Shown here: one piece after another, positions 21,945 through 34,325 of the stretch | How the letters are laid out: every line of letters begins with the position of its first letter | Numbering within the stretch: position 1 is the first letter of the stretch | Assembly (NCBI GenBank): GCA_902806595.1 | Contig: CADCXC010000038.1 | Coordinates: forward strand, 2,480,001-2,544,000 | Direction: 5' to 3' | Source: Pyrenopolyporus hunteri | Lineage: Eukaryota > Ascomycota > Sordariomycetes > Xylariales > Hypoxylaceae | Length of the DNA stretch: 64,000 nt | Program-made: the position numbers and the translations under genes | The notes under the pieces: generated by a model | Database searches by the model: none | The model's input: only the letters and a program-made list of their open reading frames with translations | Told to the model about the DNA's origin: nothing

Positions 21945-24900
21945 TCTTAGGTAGGTAGGTAATCGGACGTACAACGCGATAGGATTATTAGCTTTAGGGT
22001 TGGAGGGCGATAATCCCAATATCAAAAAGATCTCTGTTAAGGAGATCCATTACGAGTCTCTCTTTATAAAGTTCTTCGAGATCTTCGTCTCCTCATAGTC
22101 AATGAGAACATTTAGTTCCGTGTTGCGAATGTGACACACTCATCTGATTCACCCACCAGCAAACAATGACAGCGTACTAGATGGTCATAGTTGGTGCTAT
22201 AATTACACCTCCTTGAGCTGCGAATGTCGCGCACATAAATAGGTTACAGTCACGAATGATTTGATATCGAAGTATAAACTCCCCGTGAATCTCAACATAC
22301 GCTACAATAGATATATGTCCAGAACTTCATTGCCAACTCCCCGATTCCATATCATTATTAACGTAAGCCGAAGGCTCCGTCACTTCTCTAAGGTCTATTA
22401 TATAGTTCAATGACACTCAGCAAATAGACGAGACATAGTGCGAGATGGTATGGGCCCTTACTGAGACGTAATGACCATATGTGTCGAATTTCTGCGGTCT
22501 GGATAGAGGTAAACTCTTAGTCTGCACTCACGACTAAAATGAAGAGATTCGGGAGTAATGCGAGGCCGCTACAATACATACTGCCCTGAGGCCTACCATA
22601 TGGCGAGGGAAACCACTGCGTCGTTGCATGAGCTATCTAACTACCTATCCAAGTCGAAGGCCTGGGTACCTATACATAGATAGTGAATGACGACAAAGGA
22701 ACATGTCTCATATCCACAACATAGCACTGACCATGCTTCTACAGCGGCCAACCGGAATGTTGTTTCCCGTGGCATCCCTCATACAATCGGCCGCTAATTA
22801 GGTTTCTCAGTATTTAGCGCTTTCTGAATATCGGATATCTTGGTCGTACATCTCATCCCCAACACAACTACTCCGCCCATTATCATATTGCATCGACAAT
22901 CCCTCATAGTTAGGTAGGTACCCAGGTACCTAGACACGTAAACCCACGAAACCACATGTAAGGATAATGTGGGCGGTTGAATGTTGAGCTAGACATAGCC
23001 AGCCGCGGCTTGCCATAACAATCATGTAACCTAAGGAGTAGAGTCTCTGTATACCACGTATAAGTAGATATAGTAGCCCTAAAGCCTTTGGGATGATGAG
23101 TCGATATGGGATTGGGCTTGTATCCATTGTCAATCTTTGGTAATGTCAGGAGAAAAGCGGGAATAGAATAGGGGGTTGCTACAGTCCCCGCATATAAGGG
23201 GCAGCCGAAGGTGAGGCATTAATAGTTCGGGTTACCTCGCAATTCCTAGCCCTCAGCTACTCTAATAGAGCGTCCACAGTAGAATATAACAGAATATAAT
23301 AGAGAAACTAGTATCTCCAAGACTCATTCGCTTCTTTCGACGAATGAGGCAATCTTTCTCGGTACAAGGTATCAAAGCTCTACAACCCCACAGTGGTTCC
23401 ATGACTTTCTCCATAATCTAAATCATGAAATACTCCGGGTCAAGTTTGTTGGAGAGGGGTTCGCGTTCGAGCACGCCCTAAAAGCACTCTGAAACTTGGC
23501 CATCTTCCACCCGAGCTGCGTACGCGTCACCCCTAGCATGGATTTACTGCATCTCTCCCAGCTCTTGGTTCTCCTTCTCGGTTCAGCAATCAATCTCGGC
23601 GTCCAATCCTGCATAGCATGGCCCTCAAGCTATAGAGGCGTAACGTTTTGATAAAGCCCCTGCCGGCCTTAGGATGATACCAACGCTGTAGAAATATGTT
23701 TCAGAGCATTTGCAAGAACAAGGAGCTCTCCCCTTATAAAGGCGGACATTGAAAGCTACCCAGCGATGAACGGTTCCGCCGAGTCGGCCGTGCCCACCCC
23801 GCCGACATTTTGGAAAAGATCATAGTCGCTGATGAAAGCCTCTATATAACTATCCAGCCGCGTGTAAACGGCTGAAGGTGCATGTAAAGGTGCGCAAGCG
23901 AGTCGAGAGTAATCCCTAATAGCGGTATTGGGCTTTTTTTACTGGTTCGTTCAGTGTAATTAAAGGATATCCGCCGGAAGTCTCATACGCATTTCTCTAG
24001 TGGATATCAGGGGTGAGGGCGACTATGCGAGGCAATTCAAAGATATATCCCAGTTCTAGCGGCTTTCCAGCCGTCATAACGTCCTTTACTATGAGTTTTA
24101 AGTGGCCTTCGCGGGCTACTAGAGTTAAAGCGCGGCCTGGAAGACTATTCCCTAGATTCTGTATTTCACTCTGCTGGGGGTAATCTCGTATAGGCTGGTA
24201 ACGAGTATGTGGATTTCCTTTAACTTTTACTTCGAAATCGACCTGTTTCTAATTACCTAGCTGAAAACAGACTTGTATCTTGCCAGACTCATATTACTTA
24301 CCATTTCAACAACTTCATCTCTATTCAGATCTATGTTCTCGTGGAAATTCCATGTTGAGGGGAGCTATGGACGGGGATGAGCTTTTGCTTGCTGGCTGGG
24401 ACCTGGTCTTCTCCGTTCAGTTATTAATTTATTAAAGCAGTCCCAGGGCTATCTCTTTGATGTAAATTCGTCTATTGCGAAGTCTACAGTTGAACGGACT
24501 ATCAACTTTGCACTAGCCGCCCCAGAACCGGGGCATTAGGAATGTCCACCAAACTATGGGCTCACCATCCTCTGTTGGCTCGCTGGAAACATAGGATATA
24601 TCCTTTTTCAGATTTCCTGATATTAGAAGCGATCTACTAATGGGAATCTTATGTACTGCATCTCCGTTATTTTCTACTTTTTGCTGATACTTATTTCCTT
24701 TATATTCGATAATCGACGGCCGTAGCATAGATACCTAGGTACCTAGGTAGGTATTGTACCTACAAAATAGCGGTTATGCACTGTAAGTTTCACTACAGAT
24801 TGCATCGATAGCGCTGGGCGCCACTATAACCCACTATAATTACAGGGCACTGTAGTGCAAGCCTTGATATAATTTCAGTGGTTGATTCGGCTAATATGAA

Positions 24901-26455
24901 CCGTAGGGCACTCACTATAAGAGAGTCTGCAACTACAATGAGTTTCAGCGCATACCTACCCTATTACGCGTACCTTCACAGCAATTAAGGCTAGCAGTCA
25001 TTAAATTGCAAAATTTGATGATTAAGATCACGGGAAGCGATTCGTTATACGCTTTTTATTTATAGCTGTTGAAGCAACTAGGAAGTTCTCGAACCATAAA
25101 AGATCCATGCCCTTTATTTAGGTGAGATATGTGCTGAGGTTCATTATAATTATAGTGGCTCCTGATGAGCTGCACGCTAGAACTCACTATAACTTAGCGG
25201 CGTAGGTCCTATTAAGCTCTACCCACCTTTTCTTTCCGGGGAGGGATTGCCGCATGGGACGCTATGCTATTAGGGTAGCATCAAGGAACAAGCTTATTTT
25301 TGCCCCCCACAGAGAGCCTCATTCGTTACGTGTGCAGTGCTGTTCTATCATACTTTGATTATTATTGGTAGTATGTGTTATTTCTCGTCCCTTATTGATT
25401 GGATGTTCGTGATCTTCTGTAAAAGTTCTATTGTTTTAGATATGTTTAGTTGTTATTGCGGCCTCATCTTTGCTTAGGATAGGTTTGGACATACATGTAG
25501 CAATGCTAAGATGGGCCGCGAGATGTATTGGACTGGATGAGTTTAAGCCGATTGGTATGACGCAACAACCACTTGCAACAACCCATAGGGACCGCCCTTG
25601 TGCAAATAGTCCTGCCTAGTACCCTCATAAACTTTCAGGGCATTGGTACCTGCATATCTTGGTAGGTTAAATTTCCATGTATATACCTAGGCAGCTTCCT
25701 TGACCGGATGAAACTGTGGTATTCCAGGCATATTCTTCTCTTATTACTCAGTTAAGTATTTAGATTAGTGTAAATTAGATGTTAGGGAATTTGTTCAGCA
25801 TCAGTAATTTACATCAGCTATTCTACCGGCGGCAATCATTATAGCTCAATTCGCGTGTCTTATAGAATTTCAACAATGCTACTACTTAGGAAGTGGTACC
25901 TACCTGAGTATCTGTTAAACGCGGGATTACATCAGTGACGACCTACTACTGTCTACATGCATCCTAGTCGCGGGGCTTTAAGAATGGCCATTGTTAGGCG
26001 GACCCGGTTTTGCTACGTATAGGAAACGAGCCTCGGCCAAGTACCACTTGTTCCCGGCAAACTAAACTAGAGCCTTCGCTTTAATTCCATATACTCTCGG
26101 GATATAGGAATAAATCATACCTTGGAGCAAGATCCTTCCGGCCATTGTCGGCTATTTAATCGATTCAGGTACCTCACCTTATGTAATGCTCCGACGCCGT
26201 TTACTGCGCATATGACTTGAACCCGTTGAATACCCAAATACATATCTCGGAATAGAGGCGAACTAAAAAAAAGACAATCGCCTTTCCCTACCGTTTTGTA
26301 ATACTTGTATAATTTATACCCGCGCGACTCGAACTCCACGTGTGCGAGCAGCTGCGCCGATCTTCCCGTACCCAATAAACCTATATACGATCGGCCTATG
26401 ATGCGTCGAGGCCTCTTAACTAGCCGCTGCTTATGAGGAGGACCTATCAATAAGA
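21945..26455. other. 4.5-kb gene-free, AT-richer region
   Basis: No supportable gene. Open frames are short and unlike proteins. Near 23423-23640 the minus strand has stop-broken coding-like pieces that I cannot identify. TACCTAGGTA repeats occur at 21949-21961, 22909-22935 and 24728-24755. A cluster of CACTATAA motifs in both orientations lies at 24818-25192. The ends should include promoters of the two divergent flanking genes. Confidence 0.55.
24818..25192. repeat. CACTATAA motif cluster with inverted arms
   Basis: CCACTATAA appears twice at about 24820-24840, CACTATAA again near 24911, the inverted form TTATAGTGG near 25152, and CACTATAA near 25183. The arms could belong to a decayed miniature transposon, but no clear target-site duplication was found. 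Confidence 0.3.
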
Positions 26456-28182
26456 ATGCGCCCTTATTCTCCTCGCACCCCTCCCGTACGACGTCTCTCT
26501 GCCCAGACCATCGTGGGACTCGAGACAAGACGCCACATATGCACTCGATGTTTAATCGTAGCAAGGACTGGCAAGAGCCAAGGAACTCCGATTAGAGCAT
26601 CGGTAGCGGTCCGCAACCCCTCGTATGCCGTCTTAACACGACCCGCTCCCTCGTCGGGCGGGTTCGTAACGGGTGGGTTTAGACGGCTTGCAACCGTTGC
26701 GACGGCTGCCGTAGAGAAGGGTGAGAATATCTACCCGCATGTATTTATATGTTTCCCATCTAAACTTCTAAAGTAGCTCAGGTATCCGACGATCATGGGC
26801 CGATCCAAGAATACGATCGGCGAGTACGAGAAGGGCGTCTTCGGGAAGATCCCCATCAGCGCGGGATTATTCAAAACCTGCAAAATCTACACGACGAGCT
26901 AGTCCACTACCGAGCGCGACCGGTCGTGCATCCGAGTCTCGACACTCTAAAACCTACCAAGTCGTTGTTTTCATGGTTCGGGCCGAAGTCAGGTACCGGA
27001 GCCATACAAGAGATTCCGGATGACCTGCCGCGAGGTTTATATTTGTACGGTGATGTGGGAAGCGGGAAGACGATGTTGATGGATCTGTTCTACGAGACGT
27101 TGCCGAGTTCCGTCCGGTCCAAGACCAGAATACATTTCCACAATTTTATGCAGGATGTGCACAAGAGGTTGCATCGAATGAAGATGGCTCACGGAAACGA
27201 CATAGACGCGGTTCCGTTTGTGGCGGCTGATATCGCGGAGACGGCCAATGTACTATGTTTCGACGAGTTCCAATGCACCGATGTAGCTGATGCGATGATC
27301 TTGCGAAGGCTGTTAGAGTGCCTAATGTCCCACGGAGTCGTCCTTGTTACGACGTCAAATAGACACCCGGATGAGCTCTATAAGAACGGAATACAGCGCG
27401 AGTCTTTCATTCCGGCTATTCATCTGCTTAAGTCGCGACTACACGTTATAAATCTCGACTCGCCCACTGATTACCGCAAAATCCCGAGGCCGCCATCCGG
27501 TGTCTATCACACGCCACTTGATAATCAAGCGGCGTTGCACATACAGAAGTGGCTGCGTTTCCTTGGCGACCCCGATTCGCCGGAACCTCACCCAGAAACT
27601 CAGAAAGTCTGGGGCCGTGAAATCTACGTTCCAAGAGTCAGTGGTCGCTGCGCTTGGTTTACTTTTCAGGAACTGATCGGTCGCGCGACGGGTGCCGCCG
27701 ACTACCTTGAGTTGATGCGCTGCTACGATGCGTTTATCATCTCCGACGTGCCTGGCATGACCTTTCGGGAGCGCGACCTTGCGAGACGGTTTATTACTTT
27801 TATCGACGCCGTTTACGAATCCCGGGCTAAGCTCGTTCTTACTACGGCCGTTCCCCTGACGCAGTTATTTATCTCACCCCAAGAGCTACGCGAGTCCTTG
27901 AAAAAGGAGGGGAAGGACGTGGGCGAGGAGGACGAGTCCGTCAGCCACGCCATGCAACACATGTTGGAGGACGTTGACAGTAATATCGACCAGCTGAAAA
28001 ACTCTAGCCTCTTTTCCGGCGATGAGGAACGCTTCGCATTTGCTCGAGCGCTGTCGAGACTGAGCGAGATGGCCAGCAAAGAATGGGTTGAGCGTGGTAT
28101 GGGATTGGAGAGGTCGGGGGGTAAAAAGGAAAGAGACGGTTGGATGAAGGCTCGCAGTCGACAGATGGAGGATAGTATGTGA
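26456..28182 (+). CDS. afg1: AFG1-family mitochondrial ATPase (LACE1/Afg1)
   Basis: Two exons, 26456-26720 and 26777-28182 (556 aa), with a 56-nt intron (GTGAGA...AAGTAG) that joins ...AVEK to QVSDDHGPIQEYDRRV in frame. AFG1 proteins are AAA+-like ATPases of the inner mitochondrial membrane that help degrade surplus or damaged respiratory-chain subunits. The first 80 residues are rich in Arg/Ser/Ala and nearly free of acidic residues, as in a mitochondrial presequence. The ATPase shows Walker A GDVGSGKT near residue 180, Walker B LCFDEFQ near 247, the TTSNRHPDELYKNGIQR segment near 280, and SGRCAWFTFQELIG and DVPGM later. All are hallmarks of the family. The C-terminus is a charged stretch of about 60 residues. 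Length fits fungal homologues. Confidence 0.93.
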
Positions 28183-31047
28183 TATGGCACGGAGATGGCG
28201 GTCCTTGTCCTACATATACTACTGGCATGGCATGGTTGGCGTTATTTTCCTGGTTCGATGGTTGAATACAAGGCATACATGATAGAACGATGGAGGTGCC
28301 ACAACGTCGTGGCGGCCGCGCGAGCTGACTTGGTGTGCCTATATACAAATGGGTACGTACCTGCCTAGATATGCGCGTGGGTAGAAGTTAGGTACCTAGG
28401 TACCTATCCTTAGATTTTGCATCCAAGTATAAGATATACAACAGCATAGAAGTAGCTACCTAAGTTTAGGTACTTTCTAACCCTCCTTGGGATGCTCGAA
28501 GCGCGTGGTTGAGCACGCAGTAGAACAATGAGCTGTGGGATTAGTCGTCAGATCATGAGGAAGATTGAGAAATATGCAGACTTGTGATAGTGGAAAGTGG
28601 CGCACGTGTAATAATAGAAGGTATCCGCATGCGTATTGTGTGTAATGTCCGTAAGTGGTATAGGTACCTGATATAATTACCTCGGAGTATCTAAAGATAC
28701 GTCTTACGTCTTGAGTGTCCAATCTTCTCCTGTGTAACTCTTCTCTGCATCTTAATAAACTCGAGGTGTCGCACAACGTATGCTCAGTGCAAGTCTAATC
28801 CTATTACACCGCATCCATCACATGGTTTATAGTAGACGCGTCGTACGCTTCTATACAACTGGGTATTCGATGATAGGCAATTATCATTTATATACCTTGG
28901 GTATCCGGACGTATCCTTCCTATACTAACTTATGTAGTACGCACGCGGCGCGTTGGCGTTTTATTTCGGTACTTATCTAATTACCTTGGCTATGTACATG
29001 AATGTATCCATGTACGTTGGAGCAGGTCGCACACGAATGCGGCATAATCGGGCTCATTCCCGTGAGAAGCTTGACCGAAGGGCCGTGCCATCCATGAGAA
29101 TTGGAACATGATCCCTTTGCAGACTGGCGCCGACTGGGGTTTGGGGAAGGCGTTTTGGGTCGGTGGCTCTAAGGGATGGCCTAGACTCTTGCAGCCCCGA
29201 CTTCCAGCGCTCCCTCCTAAGATTCGCCTGCGCATCTAGAAACCAATATTCTTGGGGTCTTATTATTGATTATTTCCGTGAGGATATTGTAGGGATAGAA
29301 AGTGAGCTTTCCTCTTTCCTGCGTATGGCTATGTGTATTCCGAGCTGAGTTTGGACGCGTTAGATTAAGCTCTCTCATATAAACGTGGTATTTATCTTCA
29401 TATGTGTTCCTACGTAAATCAGGGGCATCCTGTTGCTGCGCATGCCCATACTCGCATGCATTCGTTCGCCCACGTTCGAGGGTCGCACCCCTATATAATT
29501 GTATATATATCTGGGTAGGTACCTATATAACATATTATATGTACCTAGATATGTATAACATTTCATTTGGTGGGGAATCTGACTATAAACCACAAATCTC
29601 ACGCGGCAATTTTCTAGCGTAGGATTCTCAACCAACGCAAATTTCGATTGGAACAGGCTAAGACCGCAACCCTGCCGGATCCTTCGAATGGGAATAAACA
29701 GGTTATGTACTGTACGGTTCATCATTGCTTGATAACAGGTTGTTATACCTATCTACCTATCTACTTATCTATCTGGAATTGGTATTTGGCTAGATAGCAA
29801 AGACGGATAAAGGAACTTCAGAGTCGTTGATCGTATAAATCATCATGGTCACTTATCGCATCCGAAATCTCGTCCAACGCTTCTTCGACGGTACAATGCA
29901 GAGACCCTTCCTCGAGGATGCAAGGTGCGGGGGTGGCTTCTCTTACTGCAGAGCCTCAACGCAAAACGACATGCAGGTAATATTGCTTATATCTAATAGC
30001 TAGCTAAGGAACTATATCCAATAAATACAGTCAGCTACTCGGATAGCTATTATATAGAATGAGTTTCGATATAATCCGTGTGTACGTATATACCTATTAA
30101 GATGATCCAAATGATATGGTTATAGATAATTGCGTATGTGCCTCTGCATTCGAAAGTTACCCACCTTCTATAGATAGTAAAAAAAGAAGCACATCATTTT
30201 CTTGATTGTCATGTTAGTAAGCGAGATGTGAAAGGGGAACGGGACAATTTACGGAGTCATGTGCGCCTCTCTTTTTAGATGCCGTGGGTTCCCAATCTCT
30301 TAGCAACCCTAACAACCCTTAGGGCGTTTGGGCCAATCAGGTCGCACAATCAGGACTGTCAGGTGTGTTATAGAACGCTGAACCTTGGAAATCCAGATAT
30401 TCTAACCCACCCAGGTAGCCTAACAGAGTACCCGCCGGTGTACTCGACTGGGAGGTAACAGGTAGTTGGAACAAGGAGATAGGCGATCAACCTAGGATCT
30501 AACTAGGAAGAGGTACCTTCCCATGTCGGTGCCGGTGGAGTGCAATGATTTGCGAGACAGCGGTTCTTTCCATCAAGAAAAAAAGTTTGTTTGCTTGCCT
30601 AGGGGCCTATTGTATGTGTGTACAGTAGCAAGAGTACCTACCTAAGGTAGGGTTGGTACTATGGTACAATACATTTTAGCACGGCTACCCACCAAGAAAA
30701 GGGGAGATTCCGTCATTCTTCTCAGTGGAGTCGCCGCCCAGTCCCAGTTCAATCCCTGGTAAATCACAGTACCCTCCACTTCCTCAAGTTTGTCTTGGCC
30801 TCCCAGGGCCGCCTTCCTTTCTCTCCTTTTCCTTCTTTGCCTCTCTCGCCATCTCCTATGGAACATCACGTCCCTGGGTAATCTTTCTTTACTTTACTTT
30901 ACTTTTCTTTCTTCTCTCGTTCTATTATCGTGGGACCCCAAAACGGGATGCTGATCCGGCGAGACGTGCGAACTACCTCTGGACAGAACCGCGAAGGATA
31001 ACGTGCGCGCTCCGATCATTCTCTGTCCCAATTTCCACCTAATCAAG
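28183..31047. other. Intergenic region with a gene relic
   Basis: No intact gene. It contains a CCTAGGTACC repeat at 28388-28405, an acyltransferase-like relic at 29075-29239, and a small GC-richer open frame at 29845-29990 starting MVTYRIRNLVQRFF that I cannot assign. The final 400 bases are C/T-rich and likely hold the promoter and leader of the DUF3405 gene. Confidence 0.55.
29075..29239 (+). pseudogene. Relic of an acyltransferase C-terminus (BAHD/fungal transferase type)
   Basis: A 55-codon open stretch, preceded by an in-frame TGA at 29072 and ended by TAG at 29237. It reads ENWNMIPLQTGADWGLGKAF and then a WV-GGSKGW and LP segment. This resembles the DFGWGKP region near the C-terminus of BAHD/trichothecene-acetyltransferase-like enzymes (SW-x-P-x-DFG-x-G-x-GKP). 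The rest of such an enzyme is not found around it, so it would be a fragment. Composition is GC-richer than its surroundings. The match is by eye and modest. Confidence 0.35.
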
Positions 31048-33265
31048 ATGGGGGCAATTAAAAATGCTCTTTCTTTAATTCCCTCGTTTCGGTCTTCGGG
31101 ATCCAAGGTCGCCTACGAGGTGTTGCCTTCCCACGACATAAGCTATGCTAATTCACCTATGGACGAGTCGCCTATCATGCCGGACGTTTGGCGCAAAGGA
31201 ATATCAGCTCCCCGTCGTCGACTAGGACTCCTACTTCGTACATCGCCCAAGAGACTATTTGTTATCACACTCACTGTTTTCTTCACACTCGTTCTACTTG
31301 CCGGGGGAAGTTTTCGCGCTCGGAGTTATTATACCGAGAACACCAAGGAAGAGGAGAGGGTCCCCTATCATTGGGAGTTATATCCCAGGTAAGAAGAGAC
31401 AATGGCCCGTCACATGTCTCAAAAACCGCCGCAAAGTGACCACAATGGACCCTAACACGTGGCTTTCTAGGTTAAGTGGGTTCTACAATGGCGTCCGTTC
31501 GCTTGTAAAATACTCGGACTGGATTCCGGAACAGCAAGACACTACAAAGGCCAAGGTCGAGGTTCACGAAGCAATTCCTTTCGACCCCGTCGCAGTTAAT
31601 CCGTATCCTGATTTTGGCTCCAATGAGTATCTCAAGGATCACCATCCCGTCCAGAGGTGTTACGTGGACGAGAATGAGAAGTATCCGGCACCTGACATCT
31701 TCGCATATCCTGGTATACCGGCTGGAATGCCCGCCCCGTATTGGGGTTCATACGAGAACATTGGAGTCGCGCCAGACCGGTGCTGGGAGAGATTTGGCCG
31801 TTTTGGTCCGTACGGCTATAGCTACAACCCTGCTGAAGGAGGACTCGGTCTTTCGAACAATTCCGCAAATGTAGGCGCCGAGGTTGTCCAGGAAATGTTC
31901 AACAAAGTGGATTATCGCAATGTGAACTGGGGAAAAGCACAGAAGACGTGTTTTGAAAAGAACCGGATGCGATTCGACCCTAAGGTAGCTTGCGAGAACA
32001 GCACAAACGGGGAGAAGAAGGTGGTCAAACGTTCTGCCTACGTTCTGCGAACCTGGACCGGCTATCAGTACACCGACATCCAACTCTTATCATTGCGAGC
32101 CATGATCAATGAGTTGTCTCTAAAGTCAGGCGGAGAATATGACGTGCACCTGCTTGTACATGTCAAAGATAACACGATACCGATCTGGGCTTCTGATGAA
32201 ATCTACAACCGGACCATCAGGGAGAATGTACCGGAGGAATTCTGGGACATAACAACTCTATGGTCAGAGCAGCAGATGCGGACCTACTACCCCGGCCCAT
32301 TCCGTGACGAAGACAATTTTGAGAATCATTCGAAGTCTGATATTCACGGCGTCTACCGAAGCGCCCACTTCGCCATGCAATGGTTTGCTCAGCAGCACCA
32401 GGAATATGAGTTCTTTTGGAATTGGGAAATGGATTTAAGATATACTGGCCACTACTACGAATTCCACAACGGTATTTCGACCTGGGCAGCCGAGCAGCCT
32501 AGGAAGTTCTTATGGGAGCGGAGTTCGCGATTCTGGATACCTGGTATCCACGGTTCTTGGGCCAAATTTTCTCAACTTGTGGAACGGGAAACCCGGGAGA
32601 GAAAGGAGGAGCCAGTTTGGGGACCGGTGAAGTTCCCTGTTTCTGGTTCTGGTATGATCCCGCCTCCCAAGGAGAACACACCGCCGAGGAAGTTCGAGGA
32701 CGATAACTACCAGTGGGGTGTGGGCGAAGACGCTGACCTGATTGTGTTTGACCCGCTCTTCGATCCTGCAAAAACCAACTGGGTCTTCCGAAACGACGTG
32801 ACGGGATATAATACGTCGCTTGCGATACCGCCTCGACGCGTAGCAATTATCACAGTCGCACGACTTTCTAGACGACTGCTTAACACTATGCACGAGGAGA
32901 CATTCCGCACACACCACACCATGTTTCCGGAGATGTGGCCGCCAACCGTTGCTCTTCACCATGGATACAAAGCAGTCTACGCCCCACACCCGGTTTATTT
33001 TGACCGAAAATGGCCACTCGATGTGATGGACAAGACTTTCAACTACCCTTCAGCCCCCCACGAGAGTCCCTTCGGCTGGGGAGAACATAATATGCAAGGC
33101 GGCAGCTTCTACTATAATGCTGGCTTCAGTGGTGCGCTGTGGCGGCGATGGCTAGGTGCCAAGGAGAACGGCGAAGGTGGAAAGAAGACGGAGGAATCGA
33201 AATCAGATCGGATGTGCCTTAGGGGAATGCTCTATCACCCTATCAAGTCGGAGAGCGTTGAATAA
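31048..33265 (+). CDS. DUF3405-family type II membrane protein
   Basis: Two exons, 31048-31388 and 31471-33265 (711 aa), with an 82-nt intron (GTAAGA...TTCTAG) that gives HWELYPR|LSGFYNG in frame. The N-terminal 69 residues are cytosolic in character, one hydrophobic segment (about residues 70-88) with Arg/Lys before it sets a signal anchor, and the rest is probably lumenal. The large domain carries segments such as MPAPYWGSYENIGVAPDRCW, WGKAQKTC-x3-NR-RF, LRTWTGYQYT, FWNWEMDLRYTGHYY and EADLI-like GEDADLIVFDPLF. These fit the DUF3405 family of fungal proteins, whose biochemical role is not established; the type II layout and DxD-like DADL motif would suit a Golgi glycosyltransferase, which is inference. 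The ATG at 31048 is preceded by a pyrimidine-rich leader. Confidence 0.8.
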
Positions 33266-34325
33266 CTCCCATCCACAGATGTGATTGTCTAATTTAAGGC
33301 GCATGGCGTTCAGGGGAAAAGCCAACCATAGGGATTCTGGCATTACGCGAAAGCATTCTGGCATTTGCAGGGGCAGTGGTGTTTTTCTTCTTTATCATGG
33401 CATCGTTACAGCATTCAGGACTCTGGTCCCTCTTCGCATAAGATTTCGTGGGGGTTTGATACCTGCTGATTTGCGTATGACGCATCTTTTCTTTTCTTTT
33501 CTTTTTTTAACATTACGCATGAGATCAGAAGATACAGGTTCCGTGGCCGTGCGAACGACGGAGATATGAGGCTTGTATGAATTATCAGGGTCGGTGAGCT
33601 AGTCAGAGGCTGTACACTCCTTGTGTATACATTATAGACCTTGATACCAATGTTTAATACCCCAGACGATAATTCCGCGATAGCACTCATCGTGGACTTC
33701 AGCATGCTCGTTTGTGCCATCGTTGTCTTCGGCGCGTGTATTCTCTAAGGTTGTGACTACCACGAAGCTAGATAGTTATGCTATGAAACAAGCTCACATA
33801 ACTTCTCAAGACACGATCAGGGTCTGCATCTCCATTCATGTGCCTATGTGCCGATGTAAATACATAATTCAGGCGCTTTTCCGTGCCCAAATGGAGTTAT
33901 GTACCCCTGAACGAAGAATCTTGGCACATGCAGACATCTGGAGCATAAACTACGTCATTTTGGTGCTAATGCATGCCAAGTACGGATTCCGTGTGTTGAT
34001 AATGGAAAAGGCGATCCATTGGATGAAGCATGCCTTATCAATGCATGTAACCGGTAATTGCTACCCCAACCCCCGTCAGCTTCTAGATTGGTCATGTGTC
34101 AGCTGAGCTCGTCGGTGTCGCAAGCCCCAGATGACCCAGCTTACGTACCTCGCGTGCAGATGTACCCCCTAACCTCCTGGGTCAGGTACAGGTAACCACC
34201 TAGTTACTCCGTACAACTTTCAAGTTACACATTTGGAATCGAAGTTCTGTTATCCTTCCATTCCATCTTCAACTCCAATAATATTCTATCGAGGTTTCCG
34301 ATCATTTGAAGTACTGACTCAAGCC
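33266..34325. other. Intergenic spacer
   Basis: No supported gene. A 130-codon open frame at 33714-34106 has no recognisable protein character. A CTTTT-type pyrimidine tract lies near 33487-33508. Confidence 0.55.

Noticed and set aside
26115..26564. A 149-codon minus-strand open frame overlapping the start of afg1
   Set aside because: Overlaps the afg1 presequence in antisense and has no recognisable features.
33714..34106. A 130-codon plus-strand open frame
   Set aside because: Rich in Met, Cys and His without any motif; no splice partners; likely chance.
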